DNA from: Phallusia mammillata | Lineage: Eukaryota; Chordata; Ascidiacea; Phlebobranchia; Ascidiidae | Reading direction: 5' to 3' | Assembly: GCA_003260075.1 (NCBI GenBank) | Contig: QLIY01000015.1 | Span: forward strand, 217,724 to 281,723 | Length of the DNA stretch: 64,000 nucleotides | Shown here: positions 1 to 13,500 of the stretch, one piece after another | How the letters are laid out: every line of letters begins with the position of its first letter | How positions within the stretch are numbered: position 1 is the first letter of the stretch | Notes under the pieces: generated by a model | Databases searched by the model: none | What the model was told of the DNA's origin: nothing | The model's input: only the letters and a program-made list of their open reading frames with translations | Program-made: the position numbers and the translations under genes

Positions 1-356
1 TTGGTAATTATGCAAAGGCCTCTGAACTTTAAAATACTTATTTAAAACAAATAAACATTTTTAATTCCAATTGTCAGATTTTTTCATGTGTTTGCTGTTA
101 GGGCATACACACAAGCTCAATAAGCACATATTTGCCAACTGTGAGCAATTTTAAAGTTCTGTTGTATTTTATTTAATGCTTAGCATTTCTTATCAAGATT
201 TCCTGTTTAAAACCAAAAATGTAAAAAACAAGCATTTACACAAACGGTTTGCACAAACATTTACATCCTTTTGCTGTGCAAAAATCTTGGAAGAAAGTTG
301 ATGCCTGCCATCAAATTTAACTGCTTACCGCAGTGTGTCATAAAATGCAAACTTAC

Positions 357-1503
357 GTTGTGTCGTAGCCATTGGGCAGAAAACATGGATCCCAACCAAA
401 TGTTCTTGGACCTCTAGGAGGGACAATTGTACCCTGCATGAAAATGTAAGGATCAAGTCTCTGAAAATTTTTGTGAATTTCACCTGATAAATATTTACGT
501 CACATTTTCCGCGAAATAAAATCACATCATCTGAGTTGCCACTGCAATATGCAAAAGTACAAAGTGCATAGGCAGATTTGTCTTCCCAACCATCCAACAT
601 TTTGTATATTCCCTCTGGTCCCAACTTTGTCAGAAACCATTTGCTTCAAAAACAAAGTCAGTAAACTGTTTTTTTAATGTAAAGCATAGGAAATCCTCTT
701 TTAAATGTAAACATGGACAAATTATCATGTTTTAATAAAAAAAACTACATTTGAAATAAATGTAAAACAAGACTATTACATCACTACTTTTACAACTGTA
801 CTAAAGTTTGTTCTTAGAAAATTTAAAACAAATAAATAGCAAGTGCTGTGAGTCTGGAATAATAAACATAACCACATGCAACATATAACTAACATGTAGG
901 GGCCAGGAAGGCCACCCATTGCATTAAAACATAAACATGTATCCTCAATCAGCACTGGACCCTTCAGTTGTTTGGCAGCTTCTTTGCATTTAAACTTTGA
1001 CACATCATCAGCTTCACCTTGATATTCTGGAACTGGAAATTTGAACAATATTTTCATTTCTAGCAGAACATTTTAGTTTCTTAGCAAGAGGTACAATAAA
1101 ATTCAATTACAACATACTTTTCGGGAATTTATCAGAATAAAATTGATTGGTAAATTTGATATGACACATTAATAAATCGTATCATAATATTAAAAAGTTT
1201 TAATAAACACTTAAGGCAACATTTCATAATGACATAATATAATGTAATTATGTATTAAATAGTGAACAACAGATTTAAAGATGTAAACTAAACTTCCTGG
1301 TTGTGTTTTAACAATTGCTTTTGATCATGGTAAATAATACAGCCTGGTTTTTAGTTTTGTTCCATTGCTAGAGATTACAAAAATAAAAACTTACGATCAA
1401 TTGACACACTTGTCACTTCAATTTTGTCATTTCCTCTTAAAATCGACGTCACTTCTTTGAGTTTATTTTTGTTTCCAGTTACAAACGTTATTGCTTTTTT
1501 CAT
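357..1503 (-). CDS. ITPA: Inosine triphosphate pyrophosphatase, 3' end off window
   Basis: ITPA hydrolyses ITP, dITP and XTP to monophosphates and keeps deaminated purines out of nucleic acids; it acts in the cytosol. Four exons join in frame: 1503-1395, 1032-894, 643-499 and 433-357 (470 nt, 156 codons plus 2 nt). All have GT-AG borders. Visible family motifs are the N-terminal [13 protein letters not shown] nucleotide-binding loop, LPEYQGE across the first intron, [25 protein letters not shown] followed by [12 protein letters not shown], and FGWDPCF with PNGYDT at the end of exon 4. The ATG at 1503 gives the usual short N-terminus. The C-terminal part (human SHR region, about 40 residues) was not found in bases 1-356 and probably lies beyond the left edge. 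An E2F-like site lies about 60 bp upstream. The identification is secure. Confidence 0.93.
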
Positions 1504-1560
1504 TCTAAGTGCAATGGGTTTCTAACAACCGTTACTTTAGCAAATCAACCTGATCAAATA

Positions 1561-1573
1561 TTTCCCGCCAAAA
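1561..1573. promoter_or_regulatory. E2F-like site upstream of ITPA
   Basis: TTTCCCGCCAAAA matches the E2F/DP consensus and lies about 60 bp before the ITPA start codon. E2F sites are typical of S-phase genes; its use here is inferred from sequence and position only. Confidence 0.5.
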
Positions 1574-2347
1574 TTCCGTTGTCCTTTCTAAAGACACAAT
1601 AAACTGCACCTAAAAACATGTTCTAATTACTTATTTTCAAACAAAAACAGATATGTTTGACAAAGTCAAAATTTATCCCAATTTCTGATTCTATCATCCA
1701 CGTTCCCGATGAAACATATGCAGGGTAATCCCCTAAAGTGAAAAAGAAACCATTAATAAACATTACCCATGCAACAAATTAAAATGACAAAAGACATGGT
1801 TGCCATACCGTCCTTATTTCTAAGATTTGTCCTTATTTTGAGAGGGTTTATTTTTAACATTTACAAGTTAAAGGAGTTGCTGGAACAGATTCTTTCTGAC
1901 AAAAACACGGCATGTGATATGTCATGGTGTAGCGAGGTCGCTACAATGGCTCATTTAAATTCAAAAAATGTTTAAAAAAACGTTTTTTTTATTTCGTATG
2001 AACATTTAATTTTTCAGTTGTCCTTATTTTCGCGTCCATGTCGATGGCAACCCAGACAATAGGATTGCACGCCCTCAAGTGACAATAGGACTGAACTCAC
2101 TCAAAAATCTTTATGCAATGAGCTGGGCAGTTTATTTTCTTTCTAACGAACATCAATGCCTAAACGCTGGCACATAAAATAAAAACCAAAGCATAATAAC
2201 AAAAAGTTTAGTTGATCTTTTTCTAACATAACAACATAAAAATAAAAACACAGTGATTCACATCACAACGCTAAAAGGCAGTAATAGCAATAAAACTGGT
2301 AATGGCAGTTTTTAAAGTGGTATTTGCAATAAAACTATTTAATATGA
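1574..2347. other. ITPA-CDC6 intergenic region
   Basis: No coding exon or RNA gene is recognisable between the ITPA promoter and the CDC6 stop codon. The gap is too long to suggest an ascidian-type operon. Confidence 0.6.
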
Positions 2348-5300
2348 TTAGAGGCCCAACTGCAAAATGGATGAGAGAAGAGCTTTCCCCTTCAGTGCAA
2401 ATTCCACATCCTTTTCTTGCATATTTAGTTTCACCTACAACAAATAAATACGGATTAAGACAAAGAATACTTTAATGCTATAATGTAGACCGGTTTCCTA
2501 AGCCTTCTAATACCATTATTTCACACTGGTTGGTTAAAATTAAAGCTAGAAACTTGCCAAATCTTCCAAAAGTGCAGTAACACATAGGGTCAAAAAGCCC
2601 GGTTTTAAAAACACAAAATACATGTTACACTGTATTGCTCAAAGTTTGCTTAAAGCATAATCAATAATATTAATTTTTTATGAGTTAGAGAAATTCATTT
2701 TACTTGCAACATGTTTTTTTTCTATATTGATTAACAAAAAAGTAAACATACACAAGCAAGTACCTTTGATTGTCTAACTTGCTTAGCTTTGCGCGTACTA
2801 AGAATTCCTCTTGACTCAACCAATTCACAAAGTGACACAAACTCTGATTGTCCGACTGCAGGAACTTGTCGCTTTTTGCATATTGTTGTGTAGGATTCAT
2901 GCAGCTGCAATTGGAAAAATATGTTAGATTGGAAAAGAGTTTGATTAACTCAGAAAAAAAACACAGAGACAAACTTCCAACAACAAATGAAGCCAAAAGT
3001 AGGTGCAAAATGTTAAAATAATATCAAGTGCAATAAAACATAGCTAAGTGTGTTGCAGCTACATGCAGGTTTTTTTTTAAGGTTTGGTGACCGCTAAGTA
3101 GTTTTAGTTTTAAGTAGTTTANGTTTGGGTGACCGCTAAGTAGTTTTAAGAGACCGCAAGTGTTTCATTTAAATACCAAAAAATAGCCATATTTGCTTAA
3201 ACGAATTATTTATTAGGCTACTGGCAAATTTTGGGAAACCGCTGGAGAAATTTGGGAACCGTTTCGGTCCCCCAAAACACCAACAAGAACCTAGCAAAAA
3301 GATAGGTTTTGCATTATTTATATGCTTGGCTTATACTTTTTGATTGACATCCAAGCCATACACAAAAACACACAACTTTGAAATACTATGAAGCACAAAA
3401 TTGATAGATCATAGCTTCATGCATTACAAAAAAATAACAAGGGCAAAATGAAAGGAAAGTTTTGCATTATTTATTGGCTTTGGTTATTGATTTTCTCCGA
3501 ATATTGTACGATTGGTGTGATGTTTATTTTATGTCATATATCTATATTAAATATCAACAATACCTTTCCCATTGGGACTTCTTTGCACTTGGAGGTCTTG
3601 CATAGCAGGAATAATGTACATACAACCAGCTTTTGTTGTAATGGAAAAGTGTCGTCATTGTCTTGTTCGCAGGAGGTTTTTTGCTGACAAAGGTTGCTTG
3701 AATCGTAGACACCTTGCATAATGTTGGAGATTTGTTGCAATCCAACTTTTTGAGGGACAGAACCTATAAAGGGAAGACATAAAAATGAAAAAAATACATA
3801 TGTAAAACAAGTGCTAGTTCTATTGGTGGAAAAGTAACCAATGACAACTAGTTTTTGGCATCAGAAAAAAAATTGTGAACTGATCATATTAATCCCCTTC
3901 TATTGTATTTGGACATGTGGTGCTTGTGATATCAAATGCAATAAACACTGAAAAACATGAACTTACTGTTAGTGTCTGTTGATTTGTTTCTTGATGTTTC
4001 CACCACTTCTACAGCCCTGCGACAAACATCTAAAGCTTTTCGTGCGTCTCCAGTCATGGCTGCAACTTTCCTTGCACAAAATTGAATTGCCATTGGATCG
4101 ATGAGACTTGGATCTGACAGATTGTTTTTATTTTTAGCCTGCAAAATTATAACACAGAAAACATTTTATTTTTCACATTAAATGAGTTACAACTAGATTA
4201 TGAACCTAATCAAAACATACTTGTGTATACAGAATACTTCTTAGTGCAAAGGTTTTAACAAACGCTGTTTCAATTATTTTGGCCTTTGTGTTTACCTGTT
4301 GTACTCTGGCTTGCAAAATCTTGACAAGTTGGTCTTTTGTGTACGGTTGAAAGTTCATAAGGTTAGGTTTGCAATCCGAGCGAGCTTGAAGCCTTAAAAA
4401 ATTTATTGTTACAAAAGCACCACAAAAAAATCAATTTCTGTTTAGTTATTAAACAATGTTAACATTTTTAGAGAAAATGATTATTTTTGCTATTTGCCTT
4501 AGCAAAACTATTTGCAAACTTTTCATATTGTTTGGGATAAGTTGATCACCGACTTATTATAGTCTATGGACTAAAAAAAACTAAACCAAGGGCACAAGAA
4601 AACTATCAGCATAATGATAAACTGTAATCAATAAGCTAGATAGTACCTGGGCAGTATTCTGTCTGTCAAGTCAAGAGAGTTTGCAATTCCGATCAAAATC
4701 ATGCGAGAGTTTTTGAGACTTGACCATCCAAACATCGTGTACAACACTTCCTGGTGTTTGCTATCTAGCTGGTCCATCTCATCCAGAAACAAAAGTCTAA
4801 AATACCAAAATCGCATTTAAAACTTGTTGATTTTCTGAAGAGTTTTTTTACAATTAATTGGAATTGTTAACCTACATCATTTCACCCGAAGATGTCAAAT
4901 GATTTTCAATGTATTTCAGAGCAGATCTGGAGGTCTTCGATTGCCGACTTAAAGCACCAAGTTGTGAAGCAATGCACTGATAAATGGAAGCAGCTGACCG
5001 AATGGACATGCAATTGACGTTAATGATTTGTCCAACCATTGCTTTTACCTAAAAATACCAAAAATGTTGATTCTGCTTCCAGCTGATTTTAACAAGAAAA
5101 TTATAGCTTATGTCAGTAGCCTACAACATTCCCATCTGTATATAACACAGACCCATTTTTTATACCTTCGTTTGCGATAAAATGTTCATCATGCAAGCGC
5201 TTTTTCCAGTTCCTGGGGCACCAGAAATATACAAACTGCCAGCGGTTCGATTGTTAGCATGATCCGAAATGAAGTTGGTTATTTCACTAATTTCACTTTC

Positions 5301-6342
5301 ACGCCCAACAAGCGTTGCAGGGGCAGCATTATGCAGTGCATGCTTTATCTTGGAGAAGGAAGAATCTGTAAAAAATCATAAAACCTTCACTGCTAACATG
5401 AATAGATAGTGGTATTTCAAGATATGCTTTTTGGAAATTATGTAACAAAACAAAGAAGTACGAATGATCTTAAGATTTTTTTGTGCATTACGGTGCAACA
5501 AATTTAGTTGCAAACACAATATAACAGATAAAGACACCCATACAACAAGCAGTTATTTTTGTCATTTCAAATATACCTTTGTGTCCATGCTTAATTGGTG
5601 ATTTCACATTGACTTTGATCTCTTTGACAGGAACGTTATGATGTTGAGTTTCAATAAGAACCTTACGAGCAGATTGTTTTGAATCTGAAACTTCTTTTTT
5701 TCTTGGGCTAGAACATTTTTCACTGCCATCTGTTTTTCTGGATGGCACTTCTAGAGTTTTTAACTTATTAATCTTCTGTTTCTTAGTTGGTGATGGAGAT
5801 GCAGTTTTGAGGCTAGCATCCAAAGATCTTTTGGGTGAAACTTGCTTCTTTGGAGATGAAGAGTTATCTTTTTGTGGTGAACTAAAATTTAAAGTGTTGG
5901 AAACATCTCCCAGTGGTAGTTTAGTTGGGGACTTCTGTAATTGCGTACAGTAACCCGATGTTGGAATAGTCGACCCAGAGAGCGCAAGATTCAAACGATT
6001 TTTAACAAACGCACTTTGAGCAGCCTCTACTTTTTTGCTCCTTGGTGAATTTAGAGTCAGCGAGCGCAAAGGTGAAAGCAAAATTCTGCAGTTCGAGACA
6101 CTTGGTTTAATATTTTCCTTGCATCGCTTAACAGGCGACACCGGTGATAGCTTAAAAATTTCATCAAGGACATTGTCATCAATTAGGGAATGTCCTTCTA
6201 GTTCAGGCAGCTGTTGGCCAAGTAGGTTTAGACGCTTGCTTGCCGACTTCGTTAATGCTGCTTTTGAAACCCCAAGGCATTTCTTGGCCAAAGCAACATC
6301 AGGGGTTCCATATAGTTTTCCGCTTCTGGTTCGAAATGCCAT
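2348..6342 (-). CDS. CDC6: CDC6, AAA+ replication licensing ATPase
   Basis: CDC6 joins ORC at origins and helps load MCM2-7 in G1. Nine exons join in frame: 6342-5577, 5365-5166, 5048-4876, 4796-4647, 4392-4296, 4138-3967, 3763-3564, 2904-2764 and 2434-2348, giving 661 residues (human 560). The N-terminal 255 residues are a disordered tail with many S/T-P sites, basic clusters, a KEN box at 75-77 and a KRLNLL cyclin-binding motif at 36-41. These suggest CDK and APC/C control. The AAA+ core has Walker A GAPGTGKS (304-311), Walker B LLFLDEMD (D385, E386), sensor 1 N419 and sensor 2 R495 in GDARKALDVCRRA. A winged-helix domain fills the last 140 residues and ends ILQLGL. No key residue is missing. 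The longer N-terminus is the only departure from the human protein. Confidence 0.96.
3060..3290. repeat. Short intronic tandem repeat with one ambiguous base
   Basis: The phrase GGTGACCGCTAAGTAGTTTT occurs near 3086 and again near 3130, followed by degenerate GACCGC copies. Position 3122 is N, the only ambiguous base I noticed. It lies in the CDC6 intron between exons 7 and 8, with no coding effect. Confidence 0.6.
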
Positions 6343-7521
6343 TTTTGGCTAAACTTAAAACGCCTAACTTATTAAAAACGTTAACTAAAATAATAAACCT
6401 AAAATCTGAAGAAAATTATAGTCATTTAATGATTTTGTTTCAGATAGAACTGGACATTTATTAAAAAAGTAAAAAGTATTTGCAAAAAAATTGCTAATTC
6501 ATTTCAGACTTTTTTGACATGTAGTAAAACACTCTGTAATTGCAATTTTATGCGTGGTAACAAAATGCACAAATTCAAACTAAACAACTATAAACGCTGC
6601 TTTTAGCAAGGAGCTTGCACCGTACATCAAAAACTTGCTATATCCTACGGTCTGTACATAAACATAAGGCAAAACACAAAGTACCTTTGGAATTAGAAAC
6701 AAAAAAGCAAAAGCAATTCGGCATATAGCTTCAGCACCAGTACAACTAAGAACTATCCTCTAACGAAGAACGAAATGACATCGTGCATCTTTGTTGGGTT
6801 TTGTTTTTGCCGCGATTTTTTTCTTTTACCGCCAGATCTTGTAAATGGCGCGCTTGGCTGTGACGTATACCCACAATGCTGTGCAGGAAAAGAAAAAAGG
6901 CGGGGATTTTGTCTGGCCGCAGGAACGTTGATTGAACGAATTTTACCGTCGGGCTTCTATTCATCGCTATCAAATGGGGTTAATCTTATGCACTGGGACT
7001 TGATTAACTAATAAACGGCCTATTTGTCAAGTGTTGAAACGTTCAACAGTAAATCGTTTGCAGTAAGACGTTCTGTATTTGTCACTAATGCGCATGTGGC
7101 CTCTATAAACTGAATTGAACTTTCATAATTTTCTGCTCCACTAACGTTGTTTATCCTATTTTGGTGATATATTTATTTTTTACGGTTTTTACTCGTCGAA
7201 TAAAAAATAGTTGCGAATACAAATTCTTGTTTCATAATTTACAAAACAATTATTTTTATTTTTACAATTTGTAGCTTTTTTAAAACGTGTTTTAAATTCC
7301 ATTAACGTTTGCAGAAAAGTGCGAATAGCCTATCATTCTTTTTAGTATTTTATTTCATCGCACACAATCAAAAAACAAAATATAAACACTACACGCATAA
7401 AATACTATCAATTTAGTTCACACGTTTAAAAAATCAATAAAAGGCAGCGGGTCGTGAGATAAAAAGGCAGAATTGAAATAGATATGTCAAAAACAACAAA
7501 AAACATCCGCTAAAAATGGGG
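6343..7521. other. CDC6 upstream / PIDD1 downstream intergenic region
   Basis: No exon is recognisable. A near-E2F sequence (AAATGGCGCG near 6843) lies about 500 bp upstream of CDC6, but it has a mismatch to the consensus. Confidence 0.5.
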
Positions 7522-10500
7522 TCAGGACTCAGAGGACGAACCGGGAAGGTCAGACAGTTCTCGTCTCTGCTTCTTACGGAAATTTTCCAACCCATCTGTG
7601 TATATGCGTTTCACTATGTCCGCTATGTCGAGTCTTTCCGCAGTTTTCAATGCCTCGATAAAACTAAAAAAATATTCAGGTTATAAACAATAGTGGAGCA
7701 CAAAAGGGTAGCCTATCTGTATTGTGTGTTTTGCTACAAACTATCTGATTTAACCCTATATTTTACTTTTAAAACTTTATGTTTGAATCATTTGATAAAA
7801 TAAAATACGCAATTCGGCATCATTAGTTTCGCATTGTTCATGTTTTCAATAGAGGCAATAACACATTAAAAAAACATTGCATATGTCACTACGTTTCATG
7901 AAACAATATTTTTTTTGCCTCGGATAAAAAATATGAGTAAAAAACAAAATAAACAAGGCATAAAATCGGAGTTGTATTGCCACAGTAAGATTAATCCACG
8001 CCGAAATCTCTCTGTTATGAACCAACAAACCGACGCTCTAATTTTCCAATTAAGCCGACCATGAAATGATGTCGTGGGAAAAAAGAACCAAAATTATTAA
8101 ACAGAAAAAAAAAACTTAATTCAATGAACGAGAATGTAGTGTAGGCTACAGTGCCTTGGAAAACTTGATGTGTTTGTATTTTTCATGGTTTAGGAATAAA
8201 ATACAACGAAAATAAATGTCCTACGTTTCGACACACTCCTTTTCATGTCTGTGAAGAATAGCCCACTTTCTTAACATTGAGAAAATTTGCTCATCCGTTT
8301 GACCTGGGTTATCAAGCTTGATCCTGCAAATAAACAAAGATTGGAATACTATTGTTATTATTAAGAACAGCACAATTGGTGCAGTTTTTTTAAAAGTAAC
8401 GTGATTCTATATCTAAGTTTGTTTTCCGGTAATATCTGGCCCAGTTTGAAAGGTTTTAGCAGCAGACTTCAAAATACTAGTTGTTTATTTAAGAAATTGT
8501 ATTTTTGCTGACGTTTCAACTAGTATTTTGTTAAGCATTACACCAATTGTAAAAAAATTGATAAATATACAACCTGGTGGACGGAACGCTTGTTCGGTAT
8601 TTTCTATTTGCGTAATGACAGTTTAATTGCTACTGCAAAAAAAAACAGCTGGTAATGGCCTAAATCTTACAACCGTTGTGTTTTGCTTAAAGAGACGCGA
8701 AAAATTGACAGCAATAAAGTTTGTCAAAAGGATTTCAAGTCAAACATTTCCTAGATTAAGAGCAATTAAATATACAAGAACAACTCCTAATCGGCTTTTA
8801 GTGTCTACAGCGCACAAAGAGACGTCACTATTGGTTTATTGTGACTTCACAATGGCAGGTGCAAGGAGTAGCTAGACACGTCACAATTAATACTTTGCGC
8901 CTTGTTTTGCAGACTGCAGCAGAAGCCATCTGCTATTCGATTAAATAAACAAGTTTTATTGGATGTTTAGTGCCAAATGACGTGTACAAGGCGGGTGCAC
9001 AGTCACAAAATGCAAAAGTTTGGTGAAAAGTTGACAACTTTGTTTTCCGCTTTTCATTTAGGTATCCTGATTAGCGCAACATTTAGGTTTGAAACTGCGA
9101 CTTATAATACATTGTTAAGATTAACAATAACCCTACCTTAATAGTTATTCAGAGCCTGCTTGCAAACACTAAGTACGATTTTTATCGTGTAAAAACGTCC
9201 AAAAGAAAAGTTTGGATGGCATAATAGCAAGAAAAACATATACCGTATATACTCGCGTATAGGTCGCAACTTTTTTACTTATATTTAAAAAAAATAAAAT
9301 ATAGGTGCGACCTATCCGCTCGACATAAGTGCAAATCGCCACCAAGTCGGAACAAAATTGAAAGTTTTCGGCTATTGCAAGTACCGTATTTTCCGGTCGG
9401 CGTATTGGGCGGATATAACGTATTTATTCGAGTATAACGCTTAAAATTTCATACTAATTTTCAATGAAAAATTAAGGGTGCGCGTTATAGACGCGAATTG
9501 TAGTGGAAATGTGCTATCGAATACGGGTGCATGCGCTCGTGCACACACATACCAATGCGAGGCAGTTTCATGAGCGCACACGCACATCAGCGTGCGTTGG
9601 ATTTTCCCGCTTTGTTGAGAAAACATAGTTTTTCGGTTTCAATGCAATGCAGTTCAATGGTAAAAAACAACCAATTGCACCGGTTATTTATGCAAAAAAG
9701 CTAGGCTAAGGGCCTTTTAAATCCCTAGATTTTCAGTGCGACTTATGTGCGAGTCAACTCTAGATTACACTTTTTAAACACAAAACTAATAGTGCGACCT
9801 ATACGGTGGTGTAACCTATAGGCGAGTATATACGGTACACACTGCGTTAAATACAGCAAATGTACAAATTTTCGTCGATAAACAAAAAACAAAAAGTTTT
9901 TTTCACCTTTCCATTGCATCTTTTCGGAATCCCAAAGCGGTTCCGATTATTGGCCAATCAGCTCCCATTTTGGACGCAATAAACCTCAAGTTGATTTCGT
10001 TGAACATTCCTGAGCCTTAGATTTAAGTTGATGAAAACATTAAGTCATACTTACTTACGATTTTTGACAGACACATGTACATTTCGACTTTATGACATGT
10101 ACAGCGTCATCAGTATCTTTTTTAAGTTTATTTTGTCACACGCAAATTTGGTAAAACCAAAGTAAAAAAATTTGTTGTATTTTTTACAAACCTAGATCAT
10201 CGTAGTTATAAATATACTCCCGTTCGTCCGGTAAGTTCAGAGAAGTATCCAGTTGCTGAAAAGAAAATACGAAAACTGCTGTTTTCAGTTGTCCAAAAAA
10301 CCTAATTCAGCCAATTCTTGTGTAACCCAACAAATATTAGATAAATAAGCTGTTGCTGCCAGGCATAGTATCAAGTTTATAGAGCTCTTCTGGCGAATGT
10401 ATTTTTGTTCCGACGTTTCGACGTCCTATACAGGTCGTCTTCATCAGGGTAAATACACTGAATGCGATTAGTTCAGTGCACGATAAACAGATATAGATAA

Positions 10501-13500
10501 TTTATTATTTTTTTGCTATACCGAGTAAGCTATAAGACAGCACTGGATCACAGCAAATTTTCTCAAGATTCTCTTGATAACCGACACTTTACATGTTGGT
10601 TTAAATGTGTAGGACGGAGATTTCCACAAAAAGAAAACAAATATTCAAACATGCCGAACAACACTTTAATACTGTCTACTTACACCAAAGTTTTTACGCT
10701 TTTAATTTTTCCACCATTTTTTTACCTTCAGCGTGACCAGAACATCATCCAAGTGCTCCAGCTCCTCAGGGATCGGCACAGTGACGTCATTATCACGTGA
10801 CAATCTGTTGCCATGGTCACCAGAAGCGTCATGCGTCCGCTTGACTCGCTGAGGGGGACCACGGGGGGGGGGTTCGTAGCGGTGATATTCTTACTGAGGC
10901 TGCGAAAGTTGAAATACTACATAACTTTCTACGACCGTTTGGTTCTTAACCCTCAAGTAATGTCAAAGTTATACGATATACTCTAAGCTTTTGCAAGGTT
11001 GAACTACTAGTTTAGACAAGTTTAGGAACTACCGGTAGATGGCGTAAAGAGCACTAGCACAAGTTTGTCTTGACAGTTAGGAAAGGGGTAAAAAAATAAG
11101 TTTCTAGCTAGTATGAAATTAAAGTCACCTTGGCATTCATGTTCAACAATTCTGTGAAAAGAGACATAACCAGTAGATGTTGGTTTGCTGTTCGATGTTG
11201 GCTCGATACAAAATCTAAATCAAAACTGCAGCTATTAACCTTTGTTGTGTTTCAAATATTGTTTAACTTTAGTGACAATAGGGGGGGGGGTTGTTTGATG
11301 TTGGCTCGATACAAAATCTAAATCAAAACTGCAATTATTAACCTTTGTTGTGTTTCAAATATTGTTTAACTTTAGTGACAATAATTATTATTTTCAGCAC
11401 AATGGAACTGCAAAAACCTGCAAAATCCACTTTGGTCAGGAGATTTTTGGCTGAAAAATTGTTGCTTCAAAACTTTTTCTTCCATATGTTGACGGTCATT
11501 GTCATTGTAATATTTCACTTGTACTTCCCCAAAAACCTATAAAGTTAATATGTAAATATTAACATGTATGGTATTCCAGTTAAGAACCACTGACTTAAAA
11601 GTTTAGCCTTTAAAGTTGCATAATCTCCACAACTAAATATATGAGGATCTTAATGGGCAGTGGTTCTCAGCTATTTTTGGGGGAACATGTATCCATGGGT
11701 TAGAACCCCTATCCTAGTCAGGGGGGGGGGGAGGGATTTTAATGGGCAGTGGTTCTCAGCTGTTTTTTGGGGGAACATGTATCCATGGGTTAGAACCCCT
11801 ATCCTAGTCAGAAAATTATAAAGATGACAAAAACTTACCTTCACTTTGAACTTCGTCCCCTCCATTAGTTCATGCACTACACTGTATGAATCATCTCCTG
11901 TATAACCTTCCTTTTTCAACTGCTCCATTCTCTGTTTGGCCAACTTTGATTGCACACATTGGGCCATCACCACAGTTGGGAGATTTGGGGGGGGGGAACT
12001 TTGAACTTAGTTCCCTCCATTAGTTCATGCACAACACTGTATGAATCCTCTCCTGTATAACCTTCCTTTTTCAACTGCTCCATTCTCTGTTTAGCCAACT
12101 TTGATTGCACACATTGGGCCATCACCACAGTTGGGAGATTTGCTCTCTAACAAAAAATATCTGTTTTTTAACCCAAATTAATTAATCGAGAGTGAAGCAT
12201 TTCGTTGATGATTTTGTCTCCGAAAAATCGTTCGTGTCTAAGCCATGTAGTTAATAGATTCGTCGAACTTATAGCTTAATGTTTAGCTCATTATTAATTT
12301 GTAAAACTTGCTGGTTTACAAAATGTTCACATGGGTGTGTTCTGGAAGGCAACCTAGATGCACCATAAGCTATCGGAAATCTATTGTATGAAATGATGCT
12401 AAAATTTTGTAGTTTCCAAATTTATCAATTGTAAACCCATAAAGTTTTGGTTATTTCAAAGGTGTACATTAGGTAAAAAAGTTCAAGTAACACAGGTTTA
12501 TCCCCAAAACAAGATAACACTATTTGTCAATTGGTAAGTTTACTAGACACTGAAACCCTGTTGCCACTTACTTGCATTGCAATGAACTGTACTTGGTAGC
12601 TGACTTGTCGCTGGAAAATTTTTCTCATTACTCCATTGACATTGCTCCAAATCACAGAGAACCTAAACACAAGTACTACTGTTTAAGAAGCTGTAAACAA
12701 CAGCAGTACAAAAATTACCCTTAAAAACAAACCAAAAACTAACTTAGAAAATTATTTCTCCCCACATGTGTCAATAAAATTATATGGCAAAAATTTAGGC
12801 AATGTTTTTCGTGTATATAGAGTCACAGGCCATAACAAAATGGCATCTTACATGCAGAATGTGTCAATCTTAAACGATACATCAAGAGTGGAGAAAATCA
12901 AATCAACAGTTGAAGTGATGTCATTCCATGTTTCGGAGCCATCTGAACATTTCATGAGTCGAAGTTTAGAGCGATCAAAACTTTTTCCAATCTGGAATAC
13001 ATAGCAATGTTTGGACAAAGATTCATTGCAAATGTGGCACTGGTTTTGAAAAATAAAACATTTTTTATTGAATCAGTGCCATTTTTGAACTTAATAAACC
13101 GTTAAATTAAATGATTATGAAAATAAAACTCTAAACATAGAAATATATTTAGTTTATGCCTTCAAATGCCATTTTATGTAAGTGATATGTGTTTAAATAC
13201 CAAATTTTAAAACACAACCTATAGTTAGTATAGTTTAGAAATAGGCGGGGGGGGGGGGGGGGGGGGGGGGCCAAATTTTAAACACAACCTATAGTTAATA
13301 TAGTTTAGAAATAGGCATGTTTCTGGAAAATTTCTATTTTTAGTAGTTTAGTTTTGTTTTTACCAGCTGGTACGGAAGTCCAAGATGAACTGTGACAGGT
13401 TTGTCAAACACTGTTGTTTCAGGAAGGACATCCACAAGCAGAATGTCACTTGCAAATGAGTCAGTTGTTTCTGTAACTTCGTGAACAATGTTCTGATCCA

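Noticed and set aside
13247-13270. Poly-G runs as G-quadruplex regulatory elements
   Set aside because: They recur at joins between duplicate copies irrespective of gene context, which fits assembly artefact better.
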